Below, in pieces: positions 35,132-50,309 of a DNA stretch of 64,000 bases. Within the stretch, counting starts at the first letter, position 1; each line of letters begins with the position of its first letter. The stretch comes from Heterostelium album PN500 (Eukaryota; Evosea; Eumycetozoa; Acytosteliales; Acytosteliaceae). The position numbers and the translations under genes were made by a program. The stretch is taken from the NCBI RefSeq assembly GCF_000004825.1, contig NW_008805071.1:868001-932000 (forward strand). The letters run 5' to 3'. The notes below the pieces were generated by a model that was given only the letters and a program-made list of their open reading frames with translations, was not told the DNA's origin and ran no database searches.

Positions 35132-38100
35132 ATGTTATTATATTCAATAAATTTTAATAATAATATAAAGTTAAACAAAATTGTTTTATTTTTATTGTTT
35201 GTTTTGTTATTTAATTTTAGTAATAACAACAATAGCATTAGAAATGTAGTTTCTTCACAATCCGTTGAAATCTCGTCATCAAATGACATTAACAATAATA
35301 ATAGTTCATATAAAATAAATAATGATAATAATAATAATAATAATATTATTGTTATTGATAATTTAAATATTTCATCAAATTATTCATCTTTCGATATAAC
35401 TTTATCACCATTACCATCATTGTCATCATCAAATTCACTAGCATTAAACCACTCAGATTCCGACTCTGACTCATTTTTTTCTGAAGATGAGAATAGTGAA
35501 GATAGTGAATTAATTACAATACTAAAAGAAAATGTCAAAGGAATTCAATCGGTAGATTGTGAGTCCATAACTTCCAGAACTTCTTGTGATTTGTTTGCTC
35601 CGATGTGTAGCTATATTACTTTCACCAGTTGCTGTGGTGAACTTCGTGGCTATTGTGTAAGTATGGAGCGCGATGATCTCTGTCGGAATGAGATGTCCTG
35701 TGGTTTGGACACCGTCACAAACGACACCATTGAGTTATGGACTACTTGCTATCCAAAAACAATCAGACAGTTGGAACAACCGAATATCAGTTGTGAACAC
35801 TGTCCCAATGGCTGTGAGTATATCGATCCACCTGGTGGACCGTCATGTACTCGTTCTCCTTGCTGCCCGAAGATTCCACGTTGTCTGCTATCGAGTGAGC
35901 ACAAAGTTCAACAACTGACACTTACCACTTGTAATGATTTCCAGTGTTTCAATGGATTGCATTGCCAGATGTTAAATGGTGTTCCAACATGTGTGCCGTC
36001 GTCTTGTAGCAACTTTCAGTGTCTGGGTGCATTCCACTGTGTTATGATAGGTCAAAGTCCAACTTGTGTTCCAAATCAAGCATATAATCCACCACCTCCA
36101 CAACAACAACAACATTACAATAATCAACCTACACAATTAACATGCCAACTTCTTCATTGTTTAATGAACTTTCAATGTGTAATGTTAAATGGAGTACCTA
36201 CTTGTGTTCCACAATATCAACAGCAACAATATCAACAACCACAATATCAGCAACCACAATATCAGCAACCACAATATCAGCAACAACAATATCAGCAACC
36301 ACAATATCAGCAACCACAATATCAACAACCACAATATCAGCAACCTACTCAAGTAAATTGTCAAACTTTACATTGTTTAAATAACTATCAGTGTATAATG
36401 ATAAATGGTGTACCTACTTGTGTTCCACAACAGCAACCGCAACAACAACCACAATACATTCCAAATTTTGTTATAACACCACAACCCCGACCACCTGTTA
36501 CTTATCCACCACCTATTTATATTCCACCGCAGTCAACACCAATTCCTACACAATATGCACCATCAACACCATATCCTACTCCCCCGGAAGCTACACATCC
36601 ACCTCAGTTGGTAAACGGTCGTTTTAATTTCGACTTACTAAAGGCATGCGACAAGGTTTGTCCAACAAACTTTTTTTGTAGGGAGATTATGGGTTTTCCA
36701 ACGTGTATTGCTATTGGAAATAATATTCATTTACAGTCGATATCTACATGTCAGAACTCACTATGTCCAACTGATATACCGACTATCTGTCTCAACTATA
36801 GTCTTCCAACATGTGTTCCCATCAATGAGCCTTTTCCACCAGTCGCACCAATTGGACTCAAATGTGGTTCAGGATATTGTCATCCATCTGACCGATGTTA
36901 TAATTGGCCTAGTTACTCTGGATGTGTTCCAAGAACAAGTAAGTCCAAATGAATCAATACATTAAAATCAATGTTTATTAATATGTTTTTAAATTGATAG
37001 TGAACTGTGAAGAATATCAATACCCAGAGTGCCAGCAGAATTCACCCGTATGTCAATGGACCTACATGAAAGATTGTTGTGGAAAAACTAAATTCTATTG
37101 TGCCAACAACATGGCATCAAGTGGCGGTTGTAGTTCGGAATACTATTGTGCAACTATGCCAAACAATCAGACCTACAAGGTAATCACCAATTGTAAGCCA
37201 TTGGAAGCACACGTATTCAGAGTACCTTATAGTATGTATATTTAATATATACAAATAGTTACAATTTGATATTAACTAAAATGATAAACAGAGAAATGTG
37301 AAGAAAATACATGTCCACCTGGTTACGCTTGTTCATTACAAAAAGGAGAGAGCGATTGTATTGATACCTGTTGTCCATTGGTACCTAGGTGCATTGAGCT
37401 GCCAAAACCAACACCTTATATTCCACCAATAATAATGATACCACCAATTCCCAAGACATTACCACCTTTCACTTTTGTACCACGAAGTACACCAGCACCT
37501 ACACCCTCTGAAATATATCATACAGTACCACAGGTAATACCTCCTTTACCACCGTTGCCACACAGAACTCAACCTCCAACTCATCCACCAGCACCACCAA
37601 CACCACCACCAACACCACCACCAACACCACCACCAACACCACCACCAACACCACCACCAACACCACCACCAACACCACCACCAACACCACCACCAACACC
37701 ACCACCAACACCACCACCAACACCACCACCTACACATCCACCAACTCTACCACCAACTCCGCCACCAACTCCGCCACCAACTTCGCCACCAACTTCGCCA
37801 CCAACTCCGCCACCAACTCCGCCACCAACTCCGCCACCAACTCCGCCACCAACTCCGCCACCAACTCCGCCACCAACTCCGCCACCAACTCAAGCACCTA
37901 CTCCTCCACCAACACAACCACCGACACCTACACCTACTCAAACACCAACACCAACATTTCATGTTCAAAGACCGCCTATGTCTCCAAATCCAACTGTATT
38001 TTCGGAGCCATCTGATAATAATGTTGTCAATCTTGAAGGTATTTCTATTTTTGACCATCAACCAGCAGCGGTTTCTGCTTCACATTCCAAACCGCCTAGC

Positions 38101-41100
38101 CAAAGTGAAATGCCTATTGTTATGACAACAGGTTTAATTCAAAATATTGGTGATAATCCAACTACAAAAGAACCATATAATGTAGCTCAGATCTCAACAG
38201 TTAATTTGACAGTAGCACCATCCTTATCAGGTAGTGGTTCCCCCGAGGTTATTCATGATGATACTACTTCAAATCAACAACAGACATCAAGTTTACAATC
38301 ATCTTCTCCCCTTCATGCTCCCCAACCAAAGAATCCATATAATAATAATGGCCAAATCAATCAAATTTATCCTACAGCAACACCTGACTCTACCATAGCA
38401 ACTTCCCCAAAGACAACGAGTTCTCCAATTTTCTCACCAAATACCAACGAAAATGGAAATTTACAACCAATAACTTCAATTGGTTCCAACACAGATACAC
38501 ATTTACCAAACATCAAGTCAAATCAAACATCAACACCAAAAAGGCCGGAAACTTTGACTAATCAATCACCTACTGTCATTACACAACAGCCTGATACTGC
38601 TATTAATATCTCCAATCAATCAAATAGCGCATCACCATTAAATCAATCACCAACATCGAGTAATAATAATCTCACAAGACCATTTACCAGTCCAGATTTT
38701 ACTACCTCAACACAAGAAACAATACATGCACCAGAAGACACATCAGAACCAACACCTCATACACCAATTCGTTCAATTCCAGTTAATTCTCCTCCACCAA
38801 GTGAAGTTCAAATCCATGTTGGTTCGGAGCAAATCCTCACATCTAATGTATACATCATTCCAACCTTTACACCCAAACCAGCCAATAATGATTCATCAGA
38901 GTTTGGAATTTTTGACTTTGACTTTGAAAACATCTTTCATACAAAACAAAATGAAACATCATCAAGCCCTATATCACCACCTGCTGCTACAACTGGTCAT
39001 CTTACCGAACCACCTATTCCTCCAAATAAGCATTTTCCTCGAACCAGTGATGTTCAACAATCTAATAGTCCAATAGATTACAATTCAATAACAACTTCTA
39101 CACCTTTCACAATTGGAGGTAAAGTCATCTTTTAATTAAATAAGTACATATGTTACAGTCTACTAATTACTTTTATGCTATTTTTAAATTTAGATGTAGT
39201 TACAGAGAATCAACCTAGATTACCAAGATTAACAACTTTATCAGAAACATTAACTGCAACTACAGCAACAAATGGAATAACTACTACATTTATAGATTTA
39301 ACATCTTCTATTTTATCAACTTCAACAGCAATAGCTACAAATGGATATCCTAAAGAACCATTATCTTCACAAACTTCAAGTTTTAAACCAACATCACATT
39401 CAATTTCAACGTACATGACTGCTGCAAGTACAACAACAACAGAAATTTATACAAATCATCAAGATGAATCACTATCAAAGGTTCCTCAAAGTCCAAAATC
39501 AACTACAGGTACAACATATGCATTGTCTGAAACATTAAAATCTACATCAACAATATTTCCAGCAATTCAATCATCTACTTATACATCATCCATTCCTAAT
39601 CAATCAAATACTCCAAGATTCTCTCCAATTCCACCACCTTTTACATCTGTCGTTACAACCTCTGATTCTTTTACAACAGCAACCATAGGTTCAAGTCAAA
39701 CGCCAAATCCATCAATATCATATAATCCAGATGAAACACTTTCTTCTGTTCCAAAGCAACCAAAAGTACCATTAACTATCTCAAACTTAGTATCAACAGT
39801 GTCAACTACAGTTTTACCTGCATCTTCAGATATTGCGTCCATCTCCACCACAGCATATCAAACAACAAATATACCAAAGTTTTCCACTGATATTATCACA
39901 AGTTTACCAAATCCAAAAGCAACTGATACATTAACTACAAGTTCAAGTACAGCACTCCCCAATACAAATAATCCAGATGAATCTCTTTCCTTTGTTCCAC
40001 AGATACCAAAAGTACCATCAACTTCAACAACAACTCCTAATAATCGTTTGACTACTGGTACAACTTTTGTACAAACTAATCCTACAACAAGCAATATCTA
40101 TCAAAGTGAAACACAATCTCAGGCACCAAAACAACCAAATGGATCTTTGCCACCAAACATAGTTGATGGAATAGCAAAAACATCAATACCGAGTACTCTC
40201 TCAACTTTATCTGTTTCATACAATCTAGATGAAACACTTTCATATGTTCCTCAACAACCAAAGGTTCCATCAACACTTTCCAGTCCTGTTAAACCAACCA
40301 CCACAATTTCAACTACTGTTTTACCATCTTCAGATCAAACTGCTGTTGCAACGACAATGACAACAAGTTTAACAACAGGTCCACAAACACCATCACCTTC
40401 AATCCAAACACCACCAAAAACACCACCACAACCAACAAATTCAATTTCATCTTCTTCACCGTCATCATTGTCTTATAATCCAGATGAATCACTTTCCTAT
40501 GCTCCACAACCAAAATTACCCTCAACACTCTCCAGTCACGTGAATCCAACTACAACCATGTCAACCACATTATTACCAACAACATCATCTCAAACATCGA
40601 CAACAATATCTTCTGCCAATGGTTTTATGACAACCGTACAAACACCATCTCCAAATTCATTACCACCACAACATCAAACAACAAACGCACCATCATCAAT
40701 ATCCACAACATTAACATCATCGTCGGTTTCTTACAATCCAGATGAAACACTTTCATTTACTCCTCAACAACCAAAAGTACCATCAACACTTTCCAGTTCT
40801 GTCAAACCAACCACCACAATGTCAACAACTATTTTACCATTACCGTCAGATCAAACTGCTGTTGCAACAACAATGACAGCAGGTTTAACAACAGGCCCAC
40901 AAACACCATCACCTTCAATTCAAACATCACCAGAAACACCACAACCAACAAATTCAATTTCATCGACTTCATCATTGTCTTATAATCCAGATGAAACCCT
41001 TTCCTATGCTCCACAACAACCAAAATTCCATCAACACTTTCCAGTCCTGTGAATCCGACTACGACCATATCAACAACATTTTTACCAACAACTTCAGCAC

Positions 41101-44100
41101 AAACATCGACAACAATCTCTTCTGCCAATGGTTTTATGACAACCGTACAAACACCATCTCCAAATTCATCACTACCCCACCAACAACCAACAAACGCACC
41201 ATCATCAATATCCACATCTTCAACATCATCGTCGGTTTCATACAATCAAGATGAAACACTTTCATTTATTCCACCACAGCCAAAGGTTCCATCGACACTT
41301 TCCAGTCCTGTTAAACCAACCACCACAATGTCAACAACATTATTCCCTATTTCTTCAGACCAAACTTCAACAACTATATCAACTTCTTTAACAAGTTTAA
41401 CAACAGTTCTCCAAACACCATCACCTTCAATTCAAACATCACCAGAAACACCCCAGTCAACAAATTCAATATCAACTACAACATCATCGTCATCCTCACA
41501 ATATCATCAAGATGAAACAAATTCATCTGGTTCACAACAACCAAAATCACCATCAACTCTCTCAAGTCCCGTGAATCCAACTACAACCATGTCAACCACT
41601 TTATTACCAACAATTCCAGCTCAAACAATAAATAACATAGCATCTACCAATGGTTTTATGACAACTGTACAAACACCATCTCCGAGTTCATTACCACCAC
41701 AACATCAAACAACAAATACACCATCATCAATATCCACAACATTAACATCATCAGTTTCATACAATCCAGATGAAACACTTTCATATGCGCCACAACAACC
41801 TAAAGTACCATCAACACTTTCCAACTCTGTCAGACGAACCACCACAATGTCAACTACTGTTTTACCATTACCGTCAGATCAAACTGCTGTTGCAACAACA
41901 ATGTCATCAAGTTTAACAACAGGTCCACAAACACCATCACCTTCAATCCAAACACCACCAAAAACAACACAACCAACAAATTCAATTTCAACTTCCTCAC
42001 TACCATCAGTATCAGATGAAACCCTTTCCTATGCTCCACAACAACCAAAATTACCATCAACCACTTTATTACCAACAACATCAGCTAAAATATCAACGAC
42101 AATATCTTCTGCCAATGGTTTTATGACAACCGTACAAACACCATCTCCAAATTCATTACCACCACAACAACAACCATCATCAATATCCACATCTTCAACA
42201 TCATCGTCGGTTTCTTACAATCCAGATGAAACACTTTCATTTATTCCACAACAACCAAAAGTACCATCAACACTTTCCAGTCCTGTTAAACCAACCACCA
42301 CAATTTCAACTACTGTTTTACCATCTTCAGATCAAACTGCTGTTGCAACGACAATGTCATCAAGTTTAACAACAGGTCCACAAACACCATCACCTTCAAT
42401 TCAAACACCACCAAAAACACCACAACCAATAAATTCAATTTCATCTTCTTCACCGTCATCAGTTTCCTATAATCCAGATGAAACCCTTTCATACTCTCCA
42501 CAACCAAAATTACCATTAACAATCTCTAATCCCGTGAATCCAACTACAACCATGTCAACCACTCTATTGCCAACAACATCGGCTCAAATAACAACTACAA
42601 TATCTTCTGCCAATGGTTTTATGACAACCGTACAAACACCATCTCCAAATTCATTACCACCGCAACAACAAACAACAAACCCACCATCATCAATATCCAC
42701 ATCTTCAACATCATCGTCGGTTTCATACAATCCAGATGAAACACTTTCATTTGTTCCTCAACCAAAAGTACCATCAACACTTTCCAGTTCTGTCAAACCA
42801 ACCACCACAATGTCAACAACATTATTCCCTATTTCTTCAGACCAAACTTCAACTACAACCATGTCAACCACATTATTACCAACAACATCATCTCAAACAT
42901 CGACAACAATATCTTCTGCCAATGGTTTTATGACAACTGTAACACCATCTCCAAATTCATTACCACCACAACATCAAACAACAAACGCACTGTCAACAAT
43001 ATCCACATCTTCAGCATCATCAGTTTCATACAATCCAGATGAAACACTTTCATTTGTTCCTCAACCTAAAGTACCATCAACACTTTCCAACTCTGTCAAA
43101 CCAACCACCACAATGTCAACAACTATTTTACCATTACCGTCAGATCAAACTGCTGTTGCAACGACAATGACAACAAGTTTAACAACAGGTCCACAAACAC
43201 CATCACCTTCAATTCAAACACCACCAAAAACACCACAACCAACAAATTCAATTTCAACTTCATCATCACCATCAGTATCAGATGAAATACTTTCATATAC
43301 ACCACAACCAAAATTACCATCAACTCTCTCTAATCCCGTGAATCCAACTATGACCATGTCAACCACTTTATTACCAACAACTCCAGCACAAACATCGACA
43401 ACAATCTCTTCTGCCAATGGTTTTATGACAACCGTACAAACACCATCTCCAAACTTATTACCACCACAACAACAACCATCATCAATATCCACATCTTCAA
43501 CATCATCGTCGGTTTCATACAATCCAGATGAAACACTTTCATTTGTTCCTCAACCAAAAGTACCATCAACACTTTCCAGTCCTGTCGAACCAACAACGGT
43601 AAAATCAACTACGTTGTTACCTACTCTCTCATACCAGACAGCTATTGCAACAACAATATCAACTTCTTTAACAAGTTTAACAACAGTTCTCCAAACACCA
43701 TCACCTTCAATTCAAACATCACCAGAAACACCCCAGTCAACAAATTCAATATCAACTACAACATCATCGTCATCCTCACAATATCATCAAGATGAAACAA
43801 ATTCATCTGGTTCACAACAACCAAAATCACCATCAACTCTCTCAAGTCCCGTGAATCCAACTACAACCATGTCAACCACTTTATTACCAACAACATCGAT
43901 TCCAACAATAACTAGTATTGATAGCACAGGTTTTATGACAACTGTACAAACACCATCTCCGAGTTCATTACCACCACAACATCAAACAACAAATACACCA
44001 TCATCTATATCCACAACTCTAACATCATCGTCTGTTTCTTACAATCCAGATGAATCATTGTCATTTGCTCCGCAACAACCAAAAGTACCATCAACACTTT

Positions 44101-47100
44101 CCAGTTCTGTCAAACCTACCACTACAATGTCAGTAACTACATTATTACCAACAATTTCATATCAAACTACATCGGATATGCATTCAACACTTTCGTCCTC
44201 ACAACAACCAAGGTTACCATCTATCATCATTACAACTTTATCAAACGGTCAAACTTCTACTACAACAGATGAATTGTCTATTATATCAACAAGTTCGCCA
44301 ACCAACCAACTTACAACTACATCAGGATATCCCCAAACATTAAATTCACAAACAACAGTTATTGGATCATCGCCAACTCCTTCAAACATTCAACAAGATG
44401 CCTTAGCTACACACATAACTTACACAAACAACTTAACTTCATCTTTAGCTAACAATCCAACATCTATAAATGGAATTTCAACAACCTCAAAACAACCTTC
44501 ATCGACATCACCTAATCCAACACCAATTTCATACAATCCAGATGAATCATTATCATTTGTTCCACAACAACCAAAAATACCATCACTCGCAACCACAGAT
44601 TCGAGCTTATCGACAGGTACAGGTACCACACCAAAACCGTCAATTGAAACAACTCGTTCGTCAAACGACCAACCTACCACAAATCCGAGCAGAACAACAC
44701 ATACACCGTCAGAACTTGCAACCACACAAAAGCCAGTTACTTCCTACCTCCAATCTACTACTCTTGATACAGGTATTTATCAAAGTATACTTTTACATTT
44801 CAAAAACTAATATACATCTTTATCACAATCATCTACAAAATCAGGAACTACTTCACCATTAATGAACGCCCAAACACAAGGAATATCAACAATCAATGGA
44901 TTTTCATCAACCTCAAAACAACCTGACTCACCCTATTCATCTCATTCCCAATCACCAACAACCACAACCACAACAAACACAAATACAAATCAAACACCTA
45001 TTCCAACACCAATATCATATAATCCAGATGAATCACTATCATTTGTTCCTCAACAACCAAAATCTCCATCACCTGTGATAACATTAACCCCAGTAACCGA
45101 AGTAGCAACAAACCAACTAACAACCACAACCTTAACAAATTCAGCAACAATACCAATTTCTACTTTAACCAATCAAAATATAAATTATCCACCCACCACA
45201 TCATTAACTATAATATCTTTACCCAATGATGGTAATTCTACTCTGAGCAATCCCACAAATATATCATTTTCGTCAAATGGCGTAAATCCAGCAACTAACA
45301 AACCAACAACAACAAATGGAACGACATCCTCAACAAAAAACAACCCATCGATTCCCATCTTCTCAATAACTACAACAACAGGTACCAGTCAAACACCAAT
45401 TTCATACAATCCAGATGAATCATTATCGTTTGTTCCACAACAACCAAAAGTACCATCTCTTGTAACCAACCCGTCTACATCAACGGAATTGGGACAACAA
45501 TCAACAACAACTTCTGGTATTCCTCAAAGTTATCTAACAGGAAGTAATACACATGAAATGACAACTTCACCAAATACATTTGGAACAACACAAACAACAA
45601 CAACCACGAATTTAGCACCAATATCGTCAACACAAACAACTACAGGCACAACCACAGTAGCACAAGCACAGCCAACAACAATATCATCTACTCCCTCTCA
45701 AACAACTAGAAGCACATATGTAGCTTCAATAACAAATGGAGTGAATACAACTTCTCCAAATGTTGGTCAAGATACCACATCTAATGAACAACCAAAGTTA
45801 ACTTTTGGAACAACCAATTCTCCAATGCCAATTGCAACAACGGGATCGCCAACTACTCATATAACAACATCACCATCATCATCAGCAACACCTTCAAATA
45901 ATCAACCAGAGTCAACAACCACAACAATTTATTCGGCAACCAACAAACCTTCATCTACAATAAATGTATCTGGAACAACCAATCCAACATCTATAAATGG
46001 AATTTCAACAACAATTTCACAACAATCTTCATCGACTTTACCTAATTCAACACCAATTTCAAACAATCCGGATGAATCATTATCATTTGTTCCACAACAA
46101 CCAAAGGTACCATCACCTGCAACAACAATATCTTCAACAACACAAACACCAACAAACCAACCAATACCTACAACCACAACAAACTCAGCAGCAATTCCAA
46201 TTACTTCAAACAAACCAACAACATCATCTGCATCCACATACTCAGGTATATCAACAGGTAATGGTATCACACCAACACCAAGTTCAAACGGACCAACCAC
46301 CCAATCAACAACATCACCAAATTCACAAACTACACTTTCATCAATAACATCAACAAATGGAATGACATCTCAAACAATTAACAACACAAACACTTCAACC
46401 AATCCTGATCAACCAAAAGTGTCTTCATATACAACAACCAATGCTCCTACTTCATTGAATACATCAATAAATCAAATGATAACAACATCACCACAAAGTT
46501 CGAATTCACTAAATTCAAATTTTGCGAAAGGAACTGCTCAGCCAACAATAGATAATCCATCAAACTATCCTTCTTCTTCAACAATAGGTACCAGTCAAAC
46601 ACCTATATCATTGAATCCAGATGAATCATTATCATTTGTTCCACAACAACCAAAAGTACCATCACCTATAACCACTCCATCCTCTACAACAGAATTGGGA
46701 CAACAATCAACAACAACTTCTGGTATTCCTCAAAGTTATTTAACAGGAAGTAATACACATGATAAGACAACTTCGCCAACTTTACCAAATACATTTGGAA
46801 CAACACAAACAACAACAACCACGAATTTAGAACAAATATCGTCCACTCAAACAACCAAAAGCACAACCACATTAACTCAAACACAACCAATAAATGTAGC
46901 CTCCAACACTCTATCTACATCATCTCCAACAAATGGAATTAGAACAACATCTCCAAATTTTGGACAAGTTACTACATTTGCAACTCAACAACCACAATCA
47001 ACAAATCCAACAACCAATGCTCCATCTTCAAGTTCTTTGGATATTCCACCAACAACAATGCAAGAATTTTCAACAACCTCGTCACCAAAATCGACTCAGT

Positions 47101-49899
47101 CATCAAATCCACCAATTTCAAATATTCCAAACGAAACTCTTTCGATTGTTCCACAACAACCTATACCATCCAATTCGACAACCAATTCTCCAATTTCCTT
47201 GACAACTTCACCATCAAAAACACCCTCAATTAACCAACAAGATTCAATTGCTTCGACAACCAACAAACCTTCATCTACATTAAATCCATCTTCAATAAAT
47301 GGAATTTCAACGACAACATCAAAACAAACATCATCCACATCACCACCCAAATCTATTTCAACACCAATATCATACAATCCAGATGAATCATTATCATTTG
47401 TTCCACAACAACCAAAGGTACCATCACCTGCAACAACAATATCTTCAACAACACAAATACCAACAAACCAACCAATAACTACAACTACAACAAACTCAGC
47501 AGCAAATCCAAACACTTCAAACAAACCAACAACTTCACCTAATTCAAACCCTGGTTTACCTCAAAGTTATCTAACAGGAAGTAATACACATGAAATGACA
47601 ACTTCACCAAATACACAAGCACAATCTACACATTCATCATTGCCAATACAAACAACCACAAGCACAACCACATTAACTCAAACAAAACCTCCAAATATAT
47701 CCAATGCACCAACAACAGGTTCTGTTCTACCATTGAACTCTTCACAAATATCTCCTCCAACAACAACCAGTGAACATACAAGCAACCAAATTTCAAGTCA
47801 AACAACAAACCCGAATGTATCTCCAATGACCAATACAACAACTCCAGTTGGACAAGATACCACATCCACATCTACTCCACAACCAAAATCATCAAATGAA
47901 GTAACCAACTCTCCTACTGTTATAGCAACAACAAGATCACCAACAAATCAAATTACGACAACAGAATATGTTACTCCACAAACAACAAATACAGAACCAA
48001 AAGGTACAATGATAGGAACAACTAAATCTTCAACAAACAACCTAACAACATCACCATCATCATCATCAACTGCTCCTTCAAATAACCAACAAGATTCGAC
48101 AACCAACAAACCTTCATCTACAATAAATGCATCTGGAACAAACAATCCAACATCTATAAATGGAATTTCCACAACAACTTCAACGACATCACCTAATTCA
48201 ACACCAATATCACACAATCCAGATGAATCATTATCATTTGTTCCACAACAACCTAAAATACCATCACCTGCATCAACATTGGGAACGACTTCACAAAGCA
48301 GTCCACCAATTCAGTCTATGCAAAGTACCACATCAATGATGAACACACAAGGATTGTCAACCATCAATGGACTATCATCAACTTCAAAACAACCATACTT
48401 ATCCATCATATCTCCTACAACAACCACAACCGCAACAGCATTATCAATTTCGGGCAAACCTAATGAATCATTATCATATTCATCAATCAATGGAATTCCT
48501 CAGACACCCTCCCTTTCTTCAGAAACCACTTCACCTCATACAACTTCGACTTCTCCAAATCCAATAGGTAACTAAACAATTATTAAAGTTGTTGCATAAT
48601 TCAATATGTTAACATTATTTTTTTTTAATATTCACGAACAAATCAATCAGATCAGTCATCACTTTATGGATTTTCAACTATGTTAATATCCGCAACATCA
48701 AGTACCACATCATCAATACAACAAACTCTTTCACAGACACCAATAACAACAGTAAATCCACAACAACCAAAAGTAGACAATCTTGTAACAACAATCTCTA
48801 CAACCACTAGTTCACAAACTTCTGCAATATATTCTACAACTTTGTTACAATCCTCAACAACTTTTATATACCAAACAGAAAAACCTTTACCTCCATATGT
48901 TCCAGCAACCACAGGTATTTCCACTTCACCAGTATCCTACAACCCAGATGAAACACTTTCATTTGTTCTCGAACAACCCAAAGTACAATCTTCTTCAAAA
49001 TCAAGTACAGTTTCATATAATACAATAGTAAAATCAACTTCAACTACAAATCCAGCTACTCCCATCCCTTTAACGACAGGAATATCTACACAATCAAATT
49101 CAGTAGGTCCTTTACCAACAATGAGTACAAACCAACAATCATTATCATCACTACATTCAACAGTCACATCTACAACAATCATCTCAGTACTTCCTTCTAC
49201 TCTATCTACAAGTTTAGGATTAAATACTATTAATCAACTTGTTGGTACAACAGCTTTACAATCAAATACCCAATCACAACCATCAACACCAACAAACAAT
49301 GTATCTCCTGCATTTTCAACTCCAACACCAAGAGATCCAACCTTAGCTTCAACAATTTATTTAATACCATCACACACCATATCACATCCTACAAATCCTA
49401 CTCATACACCATTATCAACAACACCATTACCATCCTCTGGCTCAAGGGTAAGTGCGGAGAACACATCACCTGCATACTATAGTCCAATACAAATAACACC
49501 ATCACAACCACCTCACGATGTCAATTCACAGCAACCTCTGTCGTTCAATCCAGACGAATCTCTAGGATTCGCTCTCAATAAACCAAAGGTTTCATCTAAA
49601 CCAAATTCTCCAATAGATCAAGGGTTAGTCCATCCAATAACCAATAGATCATACAACCCACCCCAGTATATTGGCCAAATTTTACCAGAACCCAAAGACA
49701 AATACTCTAAACCTCCTTTTACCCAATCAGGTATGTGTTTCGTTTTTAAATTTTATTTTAATGTAAAACTAATTTTAAGAATCTAGATTTAGATAAAAAT
49801 GATTAAAAGCCAATTATTTAATAAATCATTATGATTTCCTTGCTGCTCTTTTATTATTTAGGTTGTATCCAAATGGTATTCATCAATAAAGTTTTATAA
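35132..49899 (+). CDS. Giant secreted spore-coat/mucin-like protein (about 4,760 aa)
   Basis: Seven exons: 35132-36938, 37001-37231, 37292-39118, 39194-44772, 44845-48567, 48651-49730, 49862-49899. Their total (14,285 bases) is one short of a multiple of three; one missing base near 41027 restores a single frame. A signal peptide (KIVLFLLFVLLFNFS) opens the protein. Residues about 140-210 are a Dictyostelium spore-coat N-terminal cysteine domain, followed by follistatin-like CNDFQCFNGLHCQMLNGVPTCV units (several), a QYQQP array, a second spore-coat cysteine domain (exon 2), a CPPGYACSLQKG unit, a PTPPPT array, then about 3,500 Ser/Thr/Pro residues with a recurring NPDE(T/S)LSFVPQQPK motif. 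It is probably a heavily O-glycosylated extracellular coat or matrix component. Confidence 0.8.
36211..36350 (+). repeat. QYQQP coding minisatellite
   Basis: A run of near-identical 15-base units coding QQPQY, between follistatin-like cysteine repeats of the giant gene. Units vary only at third positions and at CAG/CAA. Confidence 0.85.
37590..37890 (+). repeat. PTPPPT coding minisatellite, two subtypes
   Basis: About a dozen perfect CCACCAACACCA units (to about 37730), a short irregular join with CATCCA, then about ten CCACCAACTCCG units. The protein repeat is the same PPTP throughout, but codon choice differs by block, so each block expanded separately. Confidence 0.9.
39700..49600 (+). 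repeat. About thirty degenerate NPDE(T/S)LSFVPQQPK repeats
   Basis: Inside exons 4-6 of the giant gene. The conserved core (SYNPDETLSFVPQQPKVPST) recurs every 100-160 residues or less, with Thr/Ser/Pro-rich filler such as TTTMSTT and ISSANGFMTTVQTPSP. DNA similarity is highest from about 40200 to 44100, where longer multi-motif blocks repeat almost exactly, pointing to recent expansion; outer copies are more diverged. Confidence 0.9.
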
Positions 49900-50300
49900 T
49901 CTTTTAACAAGCACATTAAAAAATAATTACAGAATTTAATAATCAATTTGAAATAAACAAATAACAATATATACCAAACGATAGTTTATCTTTTGATGAA
50001 ACCTATTTTATCATTTATTTGCTTCTAAAATGTTTTTAAAAAATAATATCTATCAAGTCATCGATAGGTGTGATCACCATTTTTATAGTCAAATTGATTA
50101 GACACCTCCAATTGAGTTGTTCTAAAAATTAATGAATTAATCAAAGATTAGACCAATTGATGTTGGTTGATTGGTTGAATGAGTGAATAGGTGTGTTGAT
50201 ATGGTTTTAAATAATGAATGATTAAGAATATAAAATCATCGATCCTCTTTTGTCTTTAACTATAGTTAGTAGTTAAAATATTTATACAAAACAATTTACC
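49900..50300. other. Intergenic, nothing recognised
   Basis: AT-rich spacer after the giant gene. No gene or RNA is seen. Confidence 0.45.
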
Positions 50301-50309
50301 AAATAATTA

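Noticed and set aside
37499-38061. Minus-strand ORFs rich in Val or Trp across the PTPPPT array
   Set aside because: They are mechanical reversals of a stop-free 12-base coding repeat; the plus strand belongs to the giant gene.
41049-44810. A separate gene starting at the ATG of 41049
   Set aside because: The ATG appears only after the frameshift, has no promoter or signal peptide, and the sequence continues the same repeat series.
39858-48217. Many minus-strand ORFs rich in Val, Leu and Met
   Set aside because: Shadows of Thr/Ser/Gln codon bias in the mucin region; none has a start context, intron or domain of its own.
36001-48600. Direct repeats that could suggest a CRISPR-like array
   Set aside because: The units are in-frame coding repeats of a eukaryotic gene, with no unique spacers of constant length.
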